DNA of 64,000 nt, from positions 5,152,320-5,216,319 of the forward strand of contig NC_072470.1 of the NCBI RefSeq assembly GCF_027596085.1. Reading direction: 5' to 3'. Shown piece by piece: positions 1 through 16,036 of this stretch. Made by a program: the position numbers and the translations under genes. The notes under the pieces were generated by a model. That model made no database searches and was not told the DNA's origin. It saw nothing but the letters and a program-made list of their open reading frames with translations. How positions within the stretch are numbered: the first letter of the stretch is position 1; each line of letters begins with the position of its first letter. The DNA is from Anoplopoma fimbria (taxonomy: Eukaryota > Chordata > Actinopteri > Perciformes > Anoplopomatidae).

Positions 1-349
1 CGAATGAAAAAGGATCACTCAGCAATCATAAGCAGTAACACAGGTTACCAAAGTAAGCTAATAAATACGATTATGAATAATATTAGGAAACGCCACAGGG
101 AAGCCTGTAAAGCCTGTAAAAATAAAGAGTAAACTGAATAAAATGTGATGTAATCTCTCATGTGTGAAAGCAGATGTTGCATATTCCTCCTGTGTAAATA
201 TTAGCTCCTGAATGACTGAATACATTTTGGCAATGCCATTTGCTCCTTTGAGCCACAGTGTGCTACAAAAAGGCAGATAATCCAGTTTTCCCATCACATT
301 GTGCAACATGTCGAACGAGGACCAGACGACGGCACAAAAGGTCACTAAC

Positions 350-4015
<3,666 letters not shown>

Positions 4016-4090
4016 CTTCGGCTGGTTGGAGACGCAGGGGTCTACGTCATTACGTAAAAATACCGCGCCTGCGCAGTAGCTACCACCCTC
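4016..4090 (-). promoter_or_regulatory. u2af1 core promoter / 5' UTR region
   Basis: Directly upstream of the u2af1 ATG the sequence becomes CpG-rich. It contains tacgtcattacgtaa (a CRE/ATF-like TGACGTA on the minus strand) and cgcctgcgcagt (an NRF1-like palindrome). This is typical of a TATA-less housekeeping promoter. The site calls are by eye. Confidence 0.5.
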
Positions 4091-4590
4091 TGACCTGCAC
4101 TTACCCTGCACGCCACACATTGGCGCTGTTGTCCTAGAAAAGCTATAGTCATTTTTCAACAACGATGATTTTCTTATTATCTTAAATAACCCTACTTGTC
4201 TCACAATATATAAATACAGGTCTTCAATTTTTATGTTTATAATTATATATACATCCATTTGTTCCTCTGAGGTGTGCAGAACAACAAGTGTAAACCAAGT
4301 TCATCAAGTACTATTTAAGAACAGGTGTGAGGTAGCCTACTTGTTTTAGACCACCTTTTTTCCCCCCTTATACAATATGATGCATTGATATAGATGATAT
4401 ACTTAGGGTGCAAAGTAGGTAGGCCTATCATAGCTAAATGCATCAGTGACAATACTCCAAAAGGTATATTTATATGGGTTATATAATACTATACTACCTT
4501 ATTCTGAGTACTTTTACTTTCACTATCCTGACCACATGTTGCCGATAAATAAAATAGTATTTCACAGTGAGTTTTTCTTATGTTTGCTTT

Positions 4591-4670
4591 ATAATAATAA
4601 TAATAATAATAATACTTTAATTTTATATAGCGCTTTTCTAGGTACTCAAAGATGCTTTACATAGGGCGAC
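4591..4670. repeat. Dispersed repeat fragment with AAT microsatellite head
   Basis: An (ATA)n run is followed by actttaattttatatagcg and cttttctaggtactcaaaga. This block (tttatatagcgcttttctaggtactcaaag-type) recurs widely in fish genomes. The family cannot be assigned without a repeat library. Confidence 0.45.
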
Positions 4671-5987
4671 GACAAACAAAACAAAAAAGAACACAAAGGA
4701 GCAAACAAAACAAACAAACAGAACATTTTAGTAAAAAAGAAAACTGGAGAAGCTGTGCGGAATGAGTCATGTAGTGGAGGGTAGGCTTTGGTAAAAGATC
4801 TGATTACGTCTCTAAAGTGTACATTCAATACTCTGATAAAGCAAGGTTTTATATGAAAAACATAGTAAGCTCATATAATAAGCTCATCATAAACTCACAT
4901 AATGCATTGTTAGGGCCACCTACAATATGACAACTTGTTAAAGGTGAGACTAACTGCTTCTATGGCTTATGTACTGGCTTATGTACTTTTATGTGGTTAA
5001 AAATTTGAATGCAGCGCTTTTATTGGAGTATTTATCTAGATTTCGTTACGCCATTTGTCCAGAGTTTTGAATGGACACAAGTTGGGACACTAACACAGGA
5101 TGGATTTAAAGAAGAAATAAAGACATTTGGATCCTACATATCCCATAATACAGCTTAATCATACTTATTTAACCCTGACATCATCCGGGTTATTTTCAGA
5201 CTTTCAAAATCTCCATATTTAGAGTCACAGAAGACTTTAAACAACTTGCTAAATAAAGTCAGTGACCAAAAAAACTGAATTTCATATGTGAATTGTTGTC
5301 CTTTGAACCTGAATGAGGCAGACTCATTGACAGATAAGAAAGTCCACAGGATGATGGTGTTGCCTGATAGCAACCACACAAACACATCACCATCTACACA
5401 TTGGGCATTTAAAGAGGCCACAGCGTCCCCATCTCCCCTTTAGTACGCCGTGCATCCTCCTCTGTAACCACACTGCTGTGCACAAGGCCGTAAACGTTTG
5501 CAGGAGACGCAGATGGTGAAGATGAAAGAATGGGAGAGGGTGGAGGAAGTCAGCTTAAAGAGGGTGAACCACAGACATTGACAAGAAGTGATGATCGCTG
5601 TCAAGGTGCACAGACTGAAACAAGACTGGGAAATAAAAAGAGAGGTAACGTGAGAGAGAAAGATCTTTGCTTTAGCTGTATCGTAGCCGGATGAGCGCCT
5701 GAAACTGTGGGATCCCCCTAATCTGAGTTGTTTTACTGCATCGGACCTGCAACTTTTAGAGAAGCAAGCCCACCCACCGACCTTCTCTCCCCTCCATGCA
5801 CTCACCGCCCCTGCTTTACAGGGGAAAGAGGCAGAGGTAGGAAGGGAGCGAGCAGAGAGTAGAAAGAGGAAGCAGCATTTATCTCAGTGGCTTCAACCTC
5901 AGCTTCAGCACTTCTCTGTTTTGTTAACAAAATAACGATGTGCTCTGAGGAACATTTCCCACTCGGACTGGCTACGACTGAGGCATC
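4671..5987. other. Intergenic region and btla 5' flank
   Basis: No gene is recognised between the repeat fragment and the btla start. Short frames here show no family features. About 5810-5987 probably includes the btla 5' UTR and promoter. It has purine-rich stretches and a gttaacaaaataac motif but no clear TATA box. Confidence 0.4.
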
Positions 5988-8900
5988 ATGAGGCCTAACA
6001 GCTGCCGGACCATCCTGCATGTGTTCATCTTGGCAGGGATGCTTCTCACCTTAAAAGCTGACAGTAAGTTAATATTTTTGGGGCATATTGTACAGCGTCA
6101 GTGTTTGTGTAGTGTCGCCTCTCCTTCCTCTGTAGGTCTGACATGTGTTTAATCAGGCCATTGGACTAAAAAGTCAGCTTTGTGACCACTATCCAAATTC
6201 TCTGGTAAAGGTTGGAGGCCTGGTTTCTGTATAGGTCATCAACTTTAAAATGATGTAATAATAGAGTTTACAAGCAGCTTATACGGTTTTTAAAAGAAAG
6301 AAGTTGACACACAGTCATCTCCAAAAACCCAACTAGCAAGGTCAGTTAGATGTAAAAGTCATAACGGTTATTCGTCCTTGAATATATCAAATCATAACCT
6401 TGATCTTCTGTCAAATTCTGTAAATTCTACCATGAAAGTCTGTTGAACTGACACGTAAAAATAACCGACAATGTCGGTTTCAGATGCTAAAAATGCTACT
6501 TCCAGGTAATGTGTTGGTGGAAGTGGGAGCTCCATGGAAACAATTAGAGATTTCACACAAATATAAAAGAGGCAAAAAAAAAGCTTATGACTTTTTGGGG
6601 GCAAACATTTGAAAATAGACTTTGTTCAAAGCAAAATCATAATCATGCATGTTCAATATTACTACTGTAATCTACCGTGTAATTAAAAACCTTTTGGTTT
6701 TAAAAATAAAAAGTGCGTCACCAAGCAAAGAACAAGGTTGTAACTCTCTGTTCTTCAACGAACCCAGTTGTCATGGAAATACCAAATGTTTAAATTTCCA
6801 GTTTTACGGAGCCGTTAAAGGTTGTGTTATGTCTGAAAGCTCAAGAAAAGCTTAACTTGACTTAACTCTTAATCAAAATTCATGAACAGCAGAATATCTG
6901 GTGTTAAATTTACACATATGGTGCAGATTTCATGCAAAGTAACTGAGGGTGAGATTCAGATGAGGGGTTATAGTTCCCCTTGAGATGCTGTACTGGAGGT
7001 GACTTTCAGTTCCTATTAATGCAAATTGTGTTTCCATTCATCACAAAATTAAATGTCAGTTTCATGGTTTTTCATTAGTTTTACTGTATTAAGACGTGCA
7101 TCACGTTTGCTGCTAATTTGGGTTTCAAGTGGTTGGTGTCCTTTCACACGTGTAACAACGTGCCCCTAAAACATTCTCTTCAGGGTATCTGCAGATCTGG
7201 AAAAGTCTTAAAAAGCCTTGAATTCAGATTCCTTAAAGAAGCCTTAGAAGGTTTCAACAAGTCTTACATTTATTTTACAAAAAAGTGTTGAATGTTTCCT
7301 CTTGCCTGAATTAAGCATTAATGTGAGATGCTAGCTAAAGTAGCCAGGAAGCTCATCCACTCATAAAGTGTATTTTTGTAAGGAAATAAATTAATCAATT
7401 TTAATTGGTTAGTCCATCCATTTTGTTCTGCTTCTCCGGGTTGTGGTTGTGTTAATTAAATTAATTTTATCAAGAGGAATTTTTGGAATATGCTGCTGCG
7501 AAGTACTGACAAAATGTGATATACTTTGTTTATATTTACCCAAACAGATTAAAGTGCATTCTTCAAGATGTAATATCATATTCTTACTAGGCTGGGCCAT
7601 ATAGCTCATTTTCATATTTTGCTAACAACAAACATCACAATATAGCATGTTTTCTGGTAATTCAATAGATGAATATATATGTAATAACCACATTGTTTTC
7701 TAGACTCTTGTGTAAATTATATGCTTGGCAAATTTAAAAGTATTTCCTCGTTTTATGAAGAACTTTAGAATTTTTTGTTAAAATGTGCTTGTTATTATCA
7801 ATTTAGATAACATAATTGTGTATCGTGATATATGATATCATCGCGATACGATGCCATTGAAAGATAAATCATAATATATAATTATCGCCAGATCTAATTC
7901 TTCTATCACCAGCGGGTATCTGATTCAATGTTTGTTGTTTTTTTATTTTGCAGGTGAAGATCCAGATTGTGACATTATAGTTAAAGTTAATCATCACACG
8001 GTTTATGAAGCCTTGCTCGGAGAAGACCTTCGGATTAACTGCACAGTTGAATTCTGCAACGATCCACCACCTCCAGTCTCCTGGTACAAACGTGAGACCA
8101 CCGATGTCCCCGTCAATGTCAGCAACAGCAGCCACTTTAAAACAGAGTGGAATATTTTAAAACATTTAGAAGGGATAGCATTTTTGATTTTCAAAAAAGT
8201 ACGCAGAAACGATTCAGGCGTGTATCAGTGTAAAAGTGGAGAAAGTGTCAGTCACAACATCAACGTCTCTGTCCACGGTGAGTGAGAGTTCATCAGTGAT
8301 ACATCTTCACTGGACTGAACTGACACAATGAACCAGTCCTCACATTGTAAAGCTCACATTTCTAACTGCTGCTGAAAAATAAATGAACGACATTTCTATC
8401 TTCATATCAGTAATAATCAACACAGCGGATGTGCTTTGTGTTATAGATGTTGATGGGCGTACCAACGTTACAGGGACCAATGACACAAGTAAGAATAAAC
8501 GATATAGTGTTGTGCAGTGAAACTACTAATCCAAGCGCTTTCTACATCTTCATTTGAATCTAAATTCTTCACTGTAGCCTTTATTACTTAGGTTTAAACA
8601 TATTCATATTAACTTTCTCTTCTTCTAGCAGGAAGCGACGATTCGCATCCAACCACAGAAGACCCATTGATGTACATGTACTTTGCTGCAGGGGTTGTGG
8701 CGTTTGTCATCATTGTGATAATCATATCAGTCGTATCATTGCAAGGGTGTAAAGGTGAGATGCTGAATAAATATTTCATACAGAACATTAATGTGACTTA
8801 AAAAACAATGACTAATTTCAGCAAAATGTCAACATGCAGGGAAATCAAAGAAAGAGAGGCAAACTGAAAATCAGGTAAGACAAATGTGCATTTCAATCCC

Positions 8901-9297
8901 GTTTACATCCCATTTCTTTACGTCAACATTTTAATGCAAGATTCTTTTTTTCTTGCAGTACATGGCGATCCCCATGGTGGAGCAACCTATATCGCAAGCC
9001 AGCCCTCGGACAAGAGGAAGCCCCTCTGCGCCGCCATCTCGGAGGTCAACCCGTAGAAAGACCCCACCCTCACAGCCCAATGAGTTGCCATTACCTAAAG
9101 ACAATGCTCCCATGTACGGCAAGGTGAGAGAGGACCGAGAGAGACGGGGAAATGCGTCGGAGGAAGCGGGATCTGTTGTGTACGCTGCTCTCAACCATCA
9201 GCCTCCAGCGGTGGCTGCTGCCCGGCCGCGGAGGCCAAGGGAGGAGCAGTCAGAGTACGCGGCTATCCGTGTTAAAGATCCGCCCCCACTAGACTAA
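5988..9297 (+). CDS. btla: B- and T-lymphocyte attenuator (BTLA), full-length inhibitory receptor
   Basis: BTLA is an inhibitory type I receptor of lymphocytes that binds HVEM (TNFRSF14) in mammals and recruits SHP phosphatases. Six exons: 5988-6063 (signal peptide, MRPNSCRTILHVFILAGMLL), 7954-8277 (Ig domain), 8447-8488 (stalk), 8629-8754 (stalk and membrane segment FAAGVVAFVIIVIIISVVSL), 8840-8874, and 8959-9297 (tail, stop TAA). All junctions are GT-AG in consistent phase; the product is 313 aa. The Ig exon has the BTLA pattern DC..VVKV, LGEDL.INCTVEFCNDPPPP, VSWYK and DSGVYQC. The tail carries VVYAALNHQ and SEYAAIRV, which align with the IVYASLNH and TEYASICV phosphotyrosine motifs of human BTLA. 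The YDND Grb2-type motif of mammalian BTLA is absent; APMYGKV sits in that part of the tail. The membrane exon has a tandem TAGCAG acceptor. Confidence 0.92.
7405..7895. repeat. Dispersed repeat fragments in btla intron 1
   Basis: The stretch gtccatccattttgttctgc at 7412 resembles a fragment scattered through teleost genomes. About 7590-7890 holds a second one (gctgggccatatagctcatt ... atcgtgatatatgatatcat with cgcgatacgat), also of a common fish type. It ends only about 60 bases before the Ig exon. Families are not assigned. Confidence 0.4.
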
Positions 9298-10067
9298 ATC
9301 ACTTCAAAGAGCACGACATCTCACATTAGGTTAAGGCGCCTTGATGTAAATTCAGCAACCACTAACAACAGAAGACCACATTAAGGAACTGACACTTCTC
9401 AGAGGAGCTCATGGGGCGATTAAAAGGGGATGTAGAAAAGTCATCCCACCCAATCTACCAGAGACTCTAAAGATTGGCCCTTTGCTAAAGTGAGCATCTA
9501 CACATTTGGGTCAATACTTTAAAGGCTCTGCTGGAAATATTTCAGGTCATCATGTACTAATAAGAATGGGTGCACTCCAAACTTTCCCAATTGAAACGGA
9601 CTGCAGCTAAGCCCGACCGTCACAAACCAGCACAGTGCTTTAGTGTCCACTCCATTTCATAATTTACTCCAGTTTTATTAACGTCTGCCAAAACCAATAG
9701 TGTCCTTTTTTTGTAGGACATTTCTTTTAAAAATGTAACAGTATATTTGTGGTCCTTTTTTTCGTCTTTGGTAAGGACCAATGTGCTCGGGGTCACAGAC
9801 AGGGGAAGATAAAGAATTGGGAGCTGGACTATTTTTGGTGTTTCATTGTATTTGTTGACAAGAAAAATACTGAATCCTCTAACATGAGTGGGAAAAAGGC
9901 TGAAATCAGGCCTCAAAGTCCTCAATCTGTGTAAATCTGTAGCGTCGGAGAGTCTAAAAGCAGCTCCGTCTCTTACCAAACTGAAAGTTTTGTACAGAAT
10001 TTTTGCAAACTGTCTTTGATTAATATAATTTTTTTGTTCTGGATCTGGGTTTGAATGTTTTGTGTCA
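9298..10067 (+). other. btla 3' UTR and spacer
   Basis: No coding exon is seen. The stretch runs from the btla stop codon to the point where homology with the tandem units begins (atgcactca). It is probably mostly 3' UTR. The minus-strand frame at 9620-10072 shows no known domain. Confidence 0.4.
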
Positions 10068-10583
10068 TGCACTCACGGTGGGTTAAAACTGTGAGCTTGT
10101 GCTGATGCACATCCATAACTTGAATTTACTCTGTCGAGTAACATCACATCAGATAACAGTAATGGGTTCATGAGTTTACAAACTGTACCATATCAACTTG
10201 TGACTCATTGTCTGACTATATGAATGACTAATGACCTTCTGTAATCATTTTTTATATAATTATAGTGTTTCTCAAACTGGGAAATCGAGAATGTAATAAT
10301 GATCTCATCATTTTGTGCAATCGAATAACGTAATGTGTATCCATAACTGTTTGATTTCAATTAAGATTACATCAAGCCATCATTCACTGCTGACTGTTTT
10401 TTGTACTGTTTATCTTTGAAACACTTTCATACTGGGAAGCAAAAATGTTTACATAAATACCCCAAAAATTCAGGGGAAGCAAGGTTTAAAAAAAAAGGTG
10501 TGTGTGAATAAAATGTATTTCTCTGTGCTGTGATCTGAGGTGTAATGGGGGTATGCATACGCCAAAGACCATGGTGCTCAAAA

Positions 10584-10609
10584 GCAGGAAGTGAAGTAAA
10601 CCACATGTG
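10584..10609 (+). promoter_or_regulatory. Composite ETS-RUNX-E-box site, unit 1
   Basis: About 70 bases upstream of the start codon lies gcaggaagtgaa (ETS/PU.1 core GGAAGTG), then taaaccaca (RUNX core AACCACA) overlapping cacatgtg (E-box). The same 26 bases occur at 13246-13271 and 15943-15968. This grouping is common in lymphoid promoters. Function is inferred from motif match only. Confidence 0.45.
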
Positions 10610-10677
10610 ATTAACGTTGATATCTAGAGCAGACCTTCACTGAGAGTTTTACAGAAGAAGCTGGTTTATTTTCCACC

Positions 10678-12532
10678 ATGAGACCTAACTTCTGCCTGAC
10701 CATCCTTTGTGTCTTTGCAGCGCTCTTCCTCACACTGGATGCTGATAGTAAGTTTTTGTTAGTCAGTCTTCATCGCTCACTCTCAATCCGAGCAAGTCTT
10801 TGTTTCTCTGTCGCTAAGTGACGTTTTCACGCATAGGAATCCGATGAATGCATGTTTAAGATTGTAATTTTTAAAAAATGTTTCAAATGCACTTAGTATT
10901 CATCCCATATATAATCCAGAGCAGGTGTGCAGACACACTAAAGACGGAAACAGGGCAGCATTCAAACTAAACAAGGAAAAAAAACAGATTGAAAGTGAAT
11001 GTGTTTGTCAAAAACTAAAGAAAATCGATGGATGGCTGTTAAACTGACAAAAAGTAAAGAAAAAGGGGCTTTGATGGTATAATGCAGTGATTCTTGTTAA
11101 CTGTTTGCACCTCCGGAGGATCTTTATAGAGTATGCGTAGATGGTTGATGGAAAATATTCGTCACACTTGCATTGCATTTTTAAGTATTTACATTTACGC
11201 CAGTAGAAATTTCATAAATTAAGCTTTGCCATCAACTCCCAAATTAAGATCATCAACACCCAAACTCTAACATTAAGTGAAAGTTATTCAGAACTTAAAT
11301 TTATTAAATTTGGTAGATTTCAGGTAGCCAGAACGAACTGCTTTAACCACAAAGACCACTTGCTGACCTGAATCTTCAGTTTTATGGCTACAGCTGCAGC
11401 ATGAAAAACCCACACAGCTTTTTCTGTGATCTACAGACTGGTTTTATAAAATCAATATAGGTCATTTTCACATCTGATATCAGATTAAATGAATGTGTTT
11501 GTTGTTTTTTCCTTTTGCAGGTGAAGATTCAGATTGTAAAGTTGTAGTTAAAGTCGATCGTAACACGGTTTATGAAGCCTTGCTCGGAGAAGACCTTTGG
11601 ATTAACTGCACAGTTGAATTCTGCAACGATTCACTACCTAAGGTCTCCTGGTTCAAACGTGAGACCACCGATGTCCCCGTCAATGTCAGCAGCAGCAGTC
11701 ACATGAAAACAAAGTGGTTGATTTTGAAACATTTAGATGGGAGATTATTTTTGATCTTTCAAAGAATTCGCAGAAACGACTCAGGCGTGTATCAGTGTCA
11801 AAGTGGAGAAAGTGTCAGTCACAACATCACCGTCTCTGTCCACGGTGAGTGAGACTTTCGACACAGAAATACAAAATCCACACAGATGCTATTTTTTAAC
11901 TGAATGATTAATTTAGAAGCTGTCATTATTTCCCAAATAACCTGAGAGAAAATATGTCACTTTTATGTGGAGAATAAACAATCTGAATGCTTTTCAGATC
12001 AGCTCACCACTGTTATGATGACGACTTCGAAACCGGGTAAAATAACTTAATTTACTCTCTCACAATGATATCTCTATTACAAATGCATGGGATGGGTCGA
12101 AAACAAACATTTCCTTTAAATGGCATAAATTTGATGCTCAATCAAATGTCCTCTTTTATCTTCTAGGGACTGAGGACACTTTTTGGCCGTTTGTGTACCG
12201 TACTGTCTGGATGACGGTGATTACCTTCCTAATGCTGGCTTTACTTTTTCATTTAAGACATAGGTTTAAAGGTAAGACTTAGATTTTTACATACAGTTAT
12301 TGCAGCAGACTTCCTTGCTGGAGGGTCTAATCTGAAAAACAAAAGATGAAAAAAGCCACAAAACAACAAAAATAAATACACAATACAGTACATATTCACT
12401 TTTATGATTATGGGAAATATAACTAATCTTTCCTCTCAATAAATTTGTGCAGGAAAATCCAGGGACACACTGAGTCGCCAGCCCTCCCATGATGCTTTGC
12501 CTACCACTCATGTCTATGACAACGATCAGTAG
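10678..12532 (+). CDS. BTLA-like receptor, tandem copy 1 (short tail with YDND motif)
   Basis: Five exons: 10678-10747 (signal peptide MRPNFCLTILCVFAALFLTL), 11521-11844 (Ig domain), 11998-12036 (stalk DQLTTVMMTTSKPG), 12167-12271 (membrane segment, with FLMLALLFHLRHRFK at its inner end) and 12453-12532 (tail, stop TAG). All borders are GT-AG and the phases match; the product is 205 aa. The Ig domain keeps DC, EFCND, VSWFK and DSGVYQC like BTLA. The 26-residue tail ends in THVYDNDQ. The YDND matches the Grb2-type site of mammalian BTLA, but both ITIM-like tyrosines of the neighbouring btla gene are absent. It could therefore be an adaptor-coupled or weakly signalling paralogue. It is not a simple pseudogene, since all splice sites and the frame are intact. 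Confidence 0.85.
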
Positions 12533-13245
12533 TGCCTTAAAATCAATCCGCAAAGTTAAAATGATTCATATCAAAACATTTCATTGTATTAATTTCAAGA
12601 TTACAAGTAACTGATTTATTCACATATTTACTGATCTGTGTTTCTCAATAATTGGCTTTGTTTTCATGCTTTGTAATTTTATGTAGCATTCTTTATTAAT
12701 TTGGTTTTCATTGCCTTTGAAAAAGTAATGCACTCAGTTTGGGTTAAAACTGTGAGCTTGTGCTGATGCACATCCATAACTTGAATTTACTCTGTCGAGT
12801 AACATCACATCTGATAACAGTAATGGATTCATGAGCTTACAAACTGTACCATATCAACTTGTGACTCATTGTCTGACTATATGAATGACTAATGACCTTC
12901 TGTAATCATTTTTTATATAATTATTGTGTTTCTCAAACTGGGAAATCGAGAATGTAATAATGATCTCATCATTTTGTGCAATCGAATAATGTAATGTGTA
13001 TCCATAACTGTTTGATTTCAATTAAGATTACATCAAGCCATCATTCACTGCTGACTGTTTTTTGTACTGTTTATCTTTGAAACACTTTCATACTGGGAAG
13101 CAAAAATGTTTACATAAATACCCCAAAAATTCAGGGGAAGCAAGGTTTTAAAAAAAAAGGTGTGTGTGAATAAAATGTATTTCTCTGTGCTGTGATCTGA
13201 GGTGTAATGGGGGTATGCATACGCCAAAGACCATGGTGCTCAAAA

Positions 13246-13271
13246 GCAGGAAGTGAAGTAAACCACATGTG
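13246..13271 (+). promoter_or_regulatory. Composite ETS-RUNX-E-box site, unit 2
   Basis: Identical to the site of unit 1 (GGAAGTG, AACCACA, CACATGTG), about 70 bases upstream of the second tandem copy's start codon. Confidence 0.45.
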
Positions 13272-13339
13272 ATTAACGTTGATATCTAGAGCAGACCTTC
13301 ACTGAGAGTTTTACAGAAGAAGCTGGTTTATTTTCCACC

Positions 13340-14954
13340 ATGAGACCTAACTTCTGCCTGACCATCCTTCGTGTGTACATCTTTGCAGCGCTCTTCCTCA
13401 CACTGGATGCTGATAGTAAGTTTTTGTTAGTCTGTCTTCATCGCTCACTCTCAATCCGAGCAAGTCTTTGTTTCTCTGTCGCTAAGTGACGTTTTCACGC
13501 ATAGGAATCCGATGAATGCATGTTTAAGATTGTAATTTTTTTTAAATGTTTCAAATGCACTTAGTATTCATCCCATATATAATCCAGAGCAGGTGTGCAG
13601 ACACACCAAAGACAGAAACAGGGCAGCATTCAAACTAAACAAGGAAAAAAAACAGATTGAAAGTGAATGTGTTTGTCAAAAAGTAAAGAAAATCGATGGA
13701 TGGCTGTTAAACTGACAAAAAGTAAAGAAAAAGGGGCTTTGATGGTATAATGCAGTGATTCTTGTTAACTGTTTGCACCTCCGGAGGATCTTTATAGAGT
13801 ATGCGTAGATGGTTGATGGAAAATATTCGTCACACTTGCATTGCATTTTTAATTATTTACATTTACGCCAGTAGAAATTTCATAAATTAAGCTTTGCCTT
13901 CAACTCCCAAATTTAGATCATCAGACCCCGATCCCATCCACGGCTCCAACACCCAAACTCTAACATTTAGTGAAAGTTATTCAGAACTTAAACTTATTAA
14001 ATTTGGTAGATTTCAGGTAGCCAGAACGAACTGCTTTAACCACAAAGACCACTTGCTGACCTGAATCTTCAGTTTTATGGCTACAGCTGCAGCATGAAAA
14101 ACCAATACAGCTTTTTCTGTGATCTACAGACTGGTTTTATAAAATCAATATAGGTCATTTTCACATCTGATATCAGATTAAATGAATGTGTTTGTTGTTT
14201 TTTCCTTTTGCAGGTGAAGATTCAGATTGTAAAGTTGTAGTTAAAGTTAATCGTCACACGGTTCATAAAGCCTTGCTCGGAGAAGACCTTTGGATTAACT
14301 GCACAGTTGAATTCTGCAACGATTCACGACCTAAGGTCTCCTGGTTCAAACGTGAGACCACCGATGTCCCCGTCAATGTCAGCAGCAGCAGTCACATGAA
14401 AACAAAGTGGTTGATTTTGAAACATTTAGATGGGAGATTATTTTTGATCTTTCAAAGAATTCGCAGAAACGACTCAGGCGTGTATCAGTGTCAAAGTGGA
14501 GAAAGTGTCAGTCACAACATCACCGTCTCTGTCTACGGTGAGTGAGACTTTCGACACAGAAATACAAAATCCACACAGATGCTATTTTTTAACTGAATGA
14601 TTAATTTAGAAGCTGTCATTATTTCCCAAATAACCTGAGAGAAAATATGTCACTTTTATGTGGAGAATAAACAATCTGAATGCTTTTCAGATCAGCTCAC
14701 CACTGTTATGATGACGACTTTGAAACCGGATAAAATAACTTAATTTACTCTCTCACAATGATATCTCTATTACAAATGCATGGGATGGGTCGAAAACAAA
14801 CATTTCCTTTAAATGGCATAAATTTGATGCTCAATCAAATGTCCTCTTTTATCTTCCAGGGACTGACGACACTTTGTGGCCGTTTGCGTACCATATTTCC
14901 GGGATCGTGGTGATTGTCCTCATAATGCTGACTTTATTTGCTTGTTCAACATGA
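13340..14954 (+). CDS. BTLA-like protein, tandem copy 2 (tailless; two splice donors lost)
   Basis: Exons: 13340-13415 (signal peptide), 14214-14537 (Ig domain), a stalk exon at 14691-14729 whose donor reads ATAAAA instead of GTAAAA, and 14860-14954 (membrane segment, stop TGA). The stalk exon is 39 nt and phase 1-1, so skipping it keeps the frame and gives 177 aa. If its intron is retained, translation stops five residues past the exon (KPDKIT) and a secreted Ig protein results. The membrane exon ends LIMLTLFACST followed by a stop, with no cytoplasmic residues. Its former donor is also mutated (ataaga). Relative to copy 1 the Ig exon has six amino-acid changes and one silent change. It could be a decoy, a lipid-anchored protein or an early pseudogene. 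Confidence 0.7.
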
Positions 14955-15147
14955 AGGTGTTAAGATAAGAATTTTTGATTTTTACATACAGTTATTGCAG
15001 CAGACTTCCTTGCTGGAGGGTCTAATCTGAAAAACAAAAGATGAAAAAAGCCACAAAACAACAAAAATAAATACACAATACAGTACATATTCACTTTTAT
15101 GATTATGGGAAATATAACTAATCTTTCCTCTCAATAAATTTGTGCAG

Positions 15148-15227
15148 GAAAATCCAGGGACACACCGAGTCGCCAGCCCTCCCATGATGCTTTGCCTACC
15201 ACTCATGTCTATGAAAACGATCAGTAG
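15148..15227 (+). pseudogene. Relic tail exon of BTLA-like copy 2
   Basis: This is the equivalent of the tail exon of copy 1 (GKSRDTPSRQPSHDALPTTH then VYENDQ, stop TAG), with its tgtgcag acceptor intact. The preceding membrane exon has an in-frame TGA and a mutated donor, so this exon can no longer be joined in frame. The tyrosine motif reads YEND instead of YDND. Confidence 0.7.
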
Positions 15228-15942
15228 TGCCTTAAAATCAATCCGCAAAGTTAAAATGATTCATATCAAAAGATATTATTGTATTAATTTCAAGATTACA
15301 AGTAACTGATTTATTCACATATTTACTGATCTGTGTTTCTCAATAATTGGCTTTGTTTTCATGCTTTGTAATTTTATGTAGCATTCTTTATTCATTTGGT
15401 TTTCATTGCCTTTAAAAACAGTGATGCACTCACGGTGGGTTAAAACTGTGAGCTTGTGCTGATGCACATCCATAACTTGAATTTACTCTGTCGAGTAACA
15501 TCACATCTGATAACAGTAATGGGTTCATGAGCTTACAAACTGTACCATATCAACTTGTGACTCATTGTCTGACTATATGAATGACTAATGACCTTCTGTA
15601 ATCATTTTTTCTATAATTATTGTGTTTCTCAAACTGGGAAATCGAGAATGTAATAATGATCTCATCATTTTGTGCAATTTAATAATATAACGTGTATCCA
15701 TAACTGTTTGATTTCAATTAAGATTACATCAAGCCATCATTCACTGCTGACTGTTTTTTGTACTGTTTATCTTTAAAACACTTTCATACTGGGAAGCAAA
15801 AATGTTTACATAAATACCCCAAAAATTCAGGGGAAGCAAGGTTTAAAAAAAAAAAGGTGTGTGTGAATAAAATGTATTTCTCTGTGCTGTGATCTGAGGT
15901 GTAATGGGGGTATGCATACGCCAAAGACCATGGTGCTCAAAA

Positions 15943-15968
15943 GCAGGAAGTGAAGTAAACCACATGTG
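15943..15968 (+). promoter_or_regulatory. Composite ETS-RUNX-E-box site, unit 3
   Basis: The third identical copy of the GGAAGTG / AACCACA / CACATGTG cluster, about 70 bases upstream of the third copy's start codon. Confidence 0.45.
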
Positions 15969-16036
15969 ATTAACGTTGATATCTAGAGCAGACCTTCACT
16001 GAGAGTTTTACAGAAGAAGCTGGTTTATTTTCCACC

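Noticed and set aside
12287..12553. Repeated 88-residue minus-strand frame (also near 14982 and 17892)
   Set aside because: It is antisense to the BTLA-like tail exon and intron. It recurs only because the unit is duplicated.
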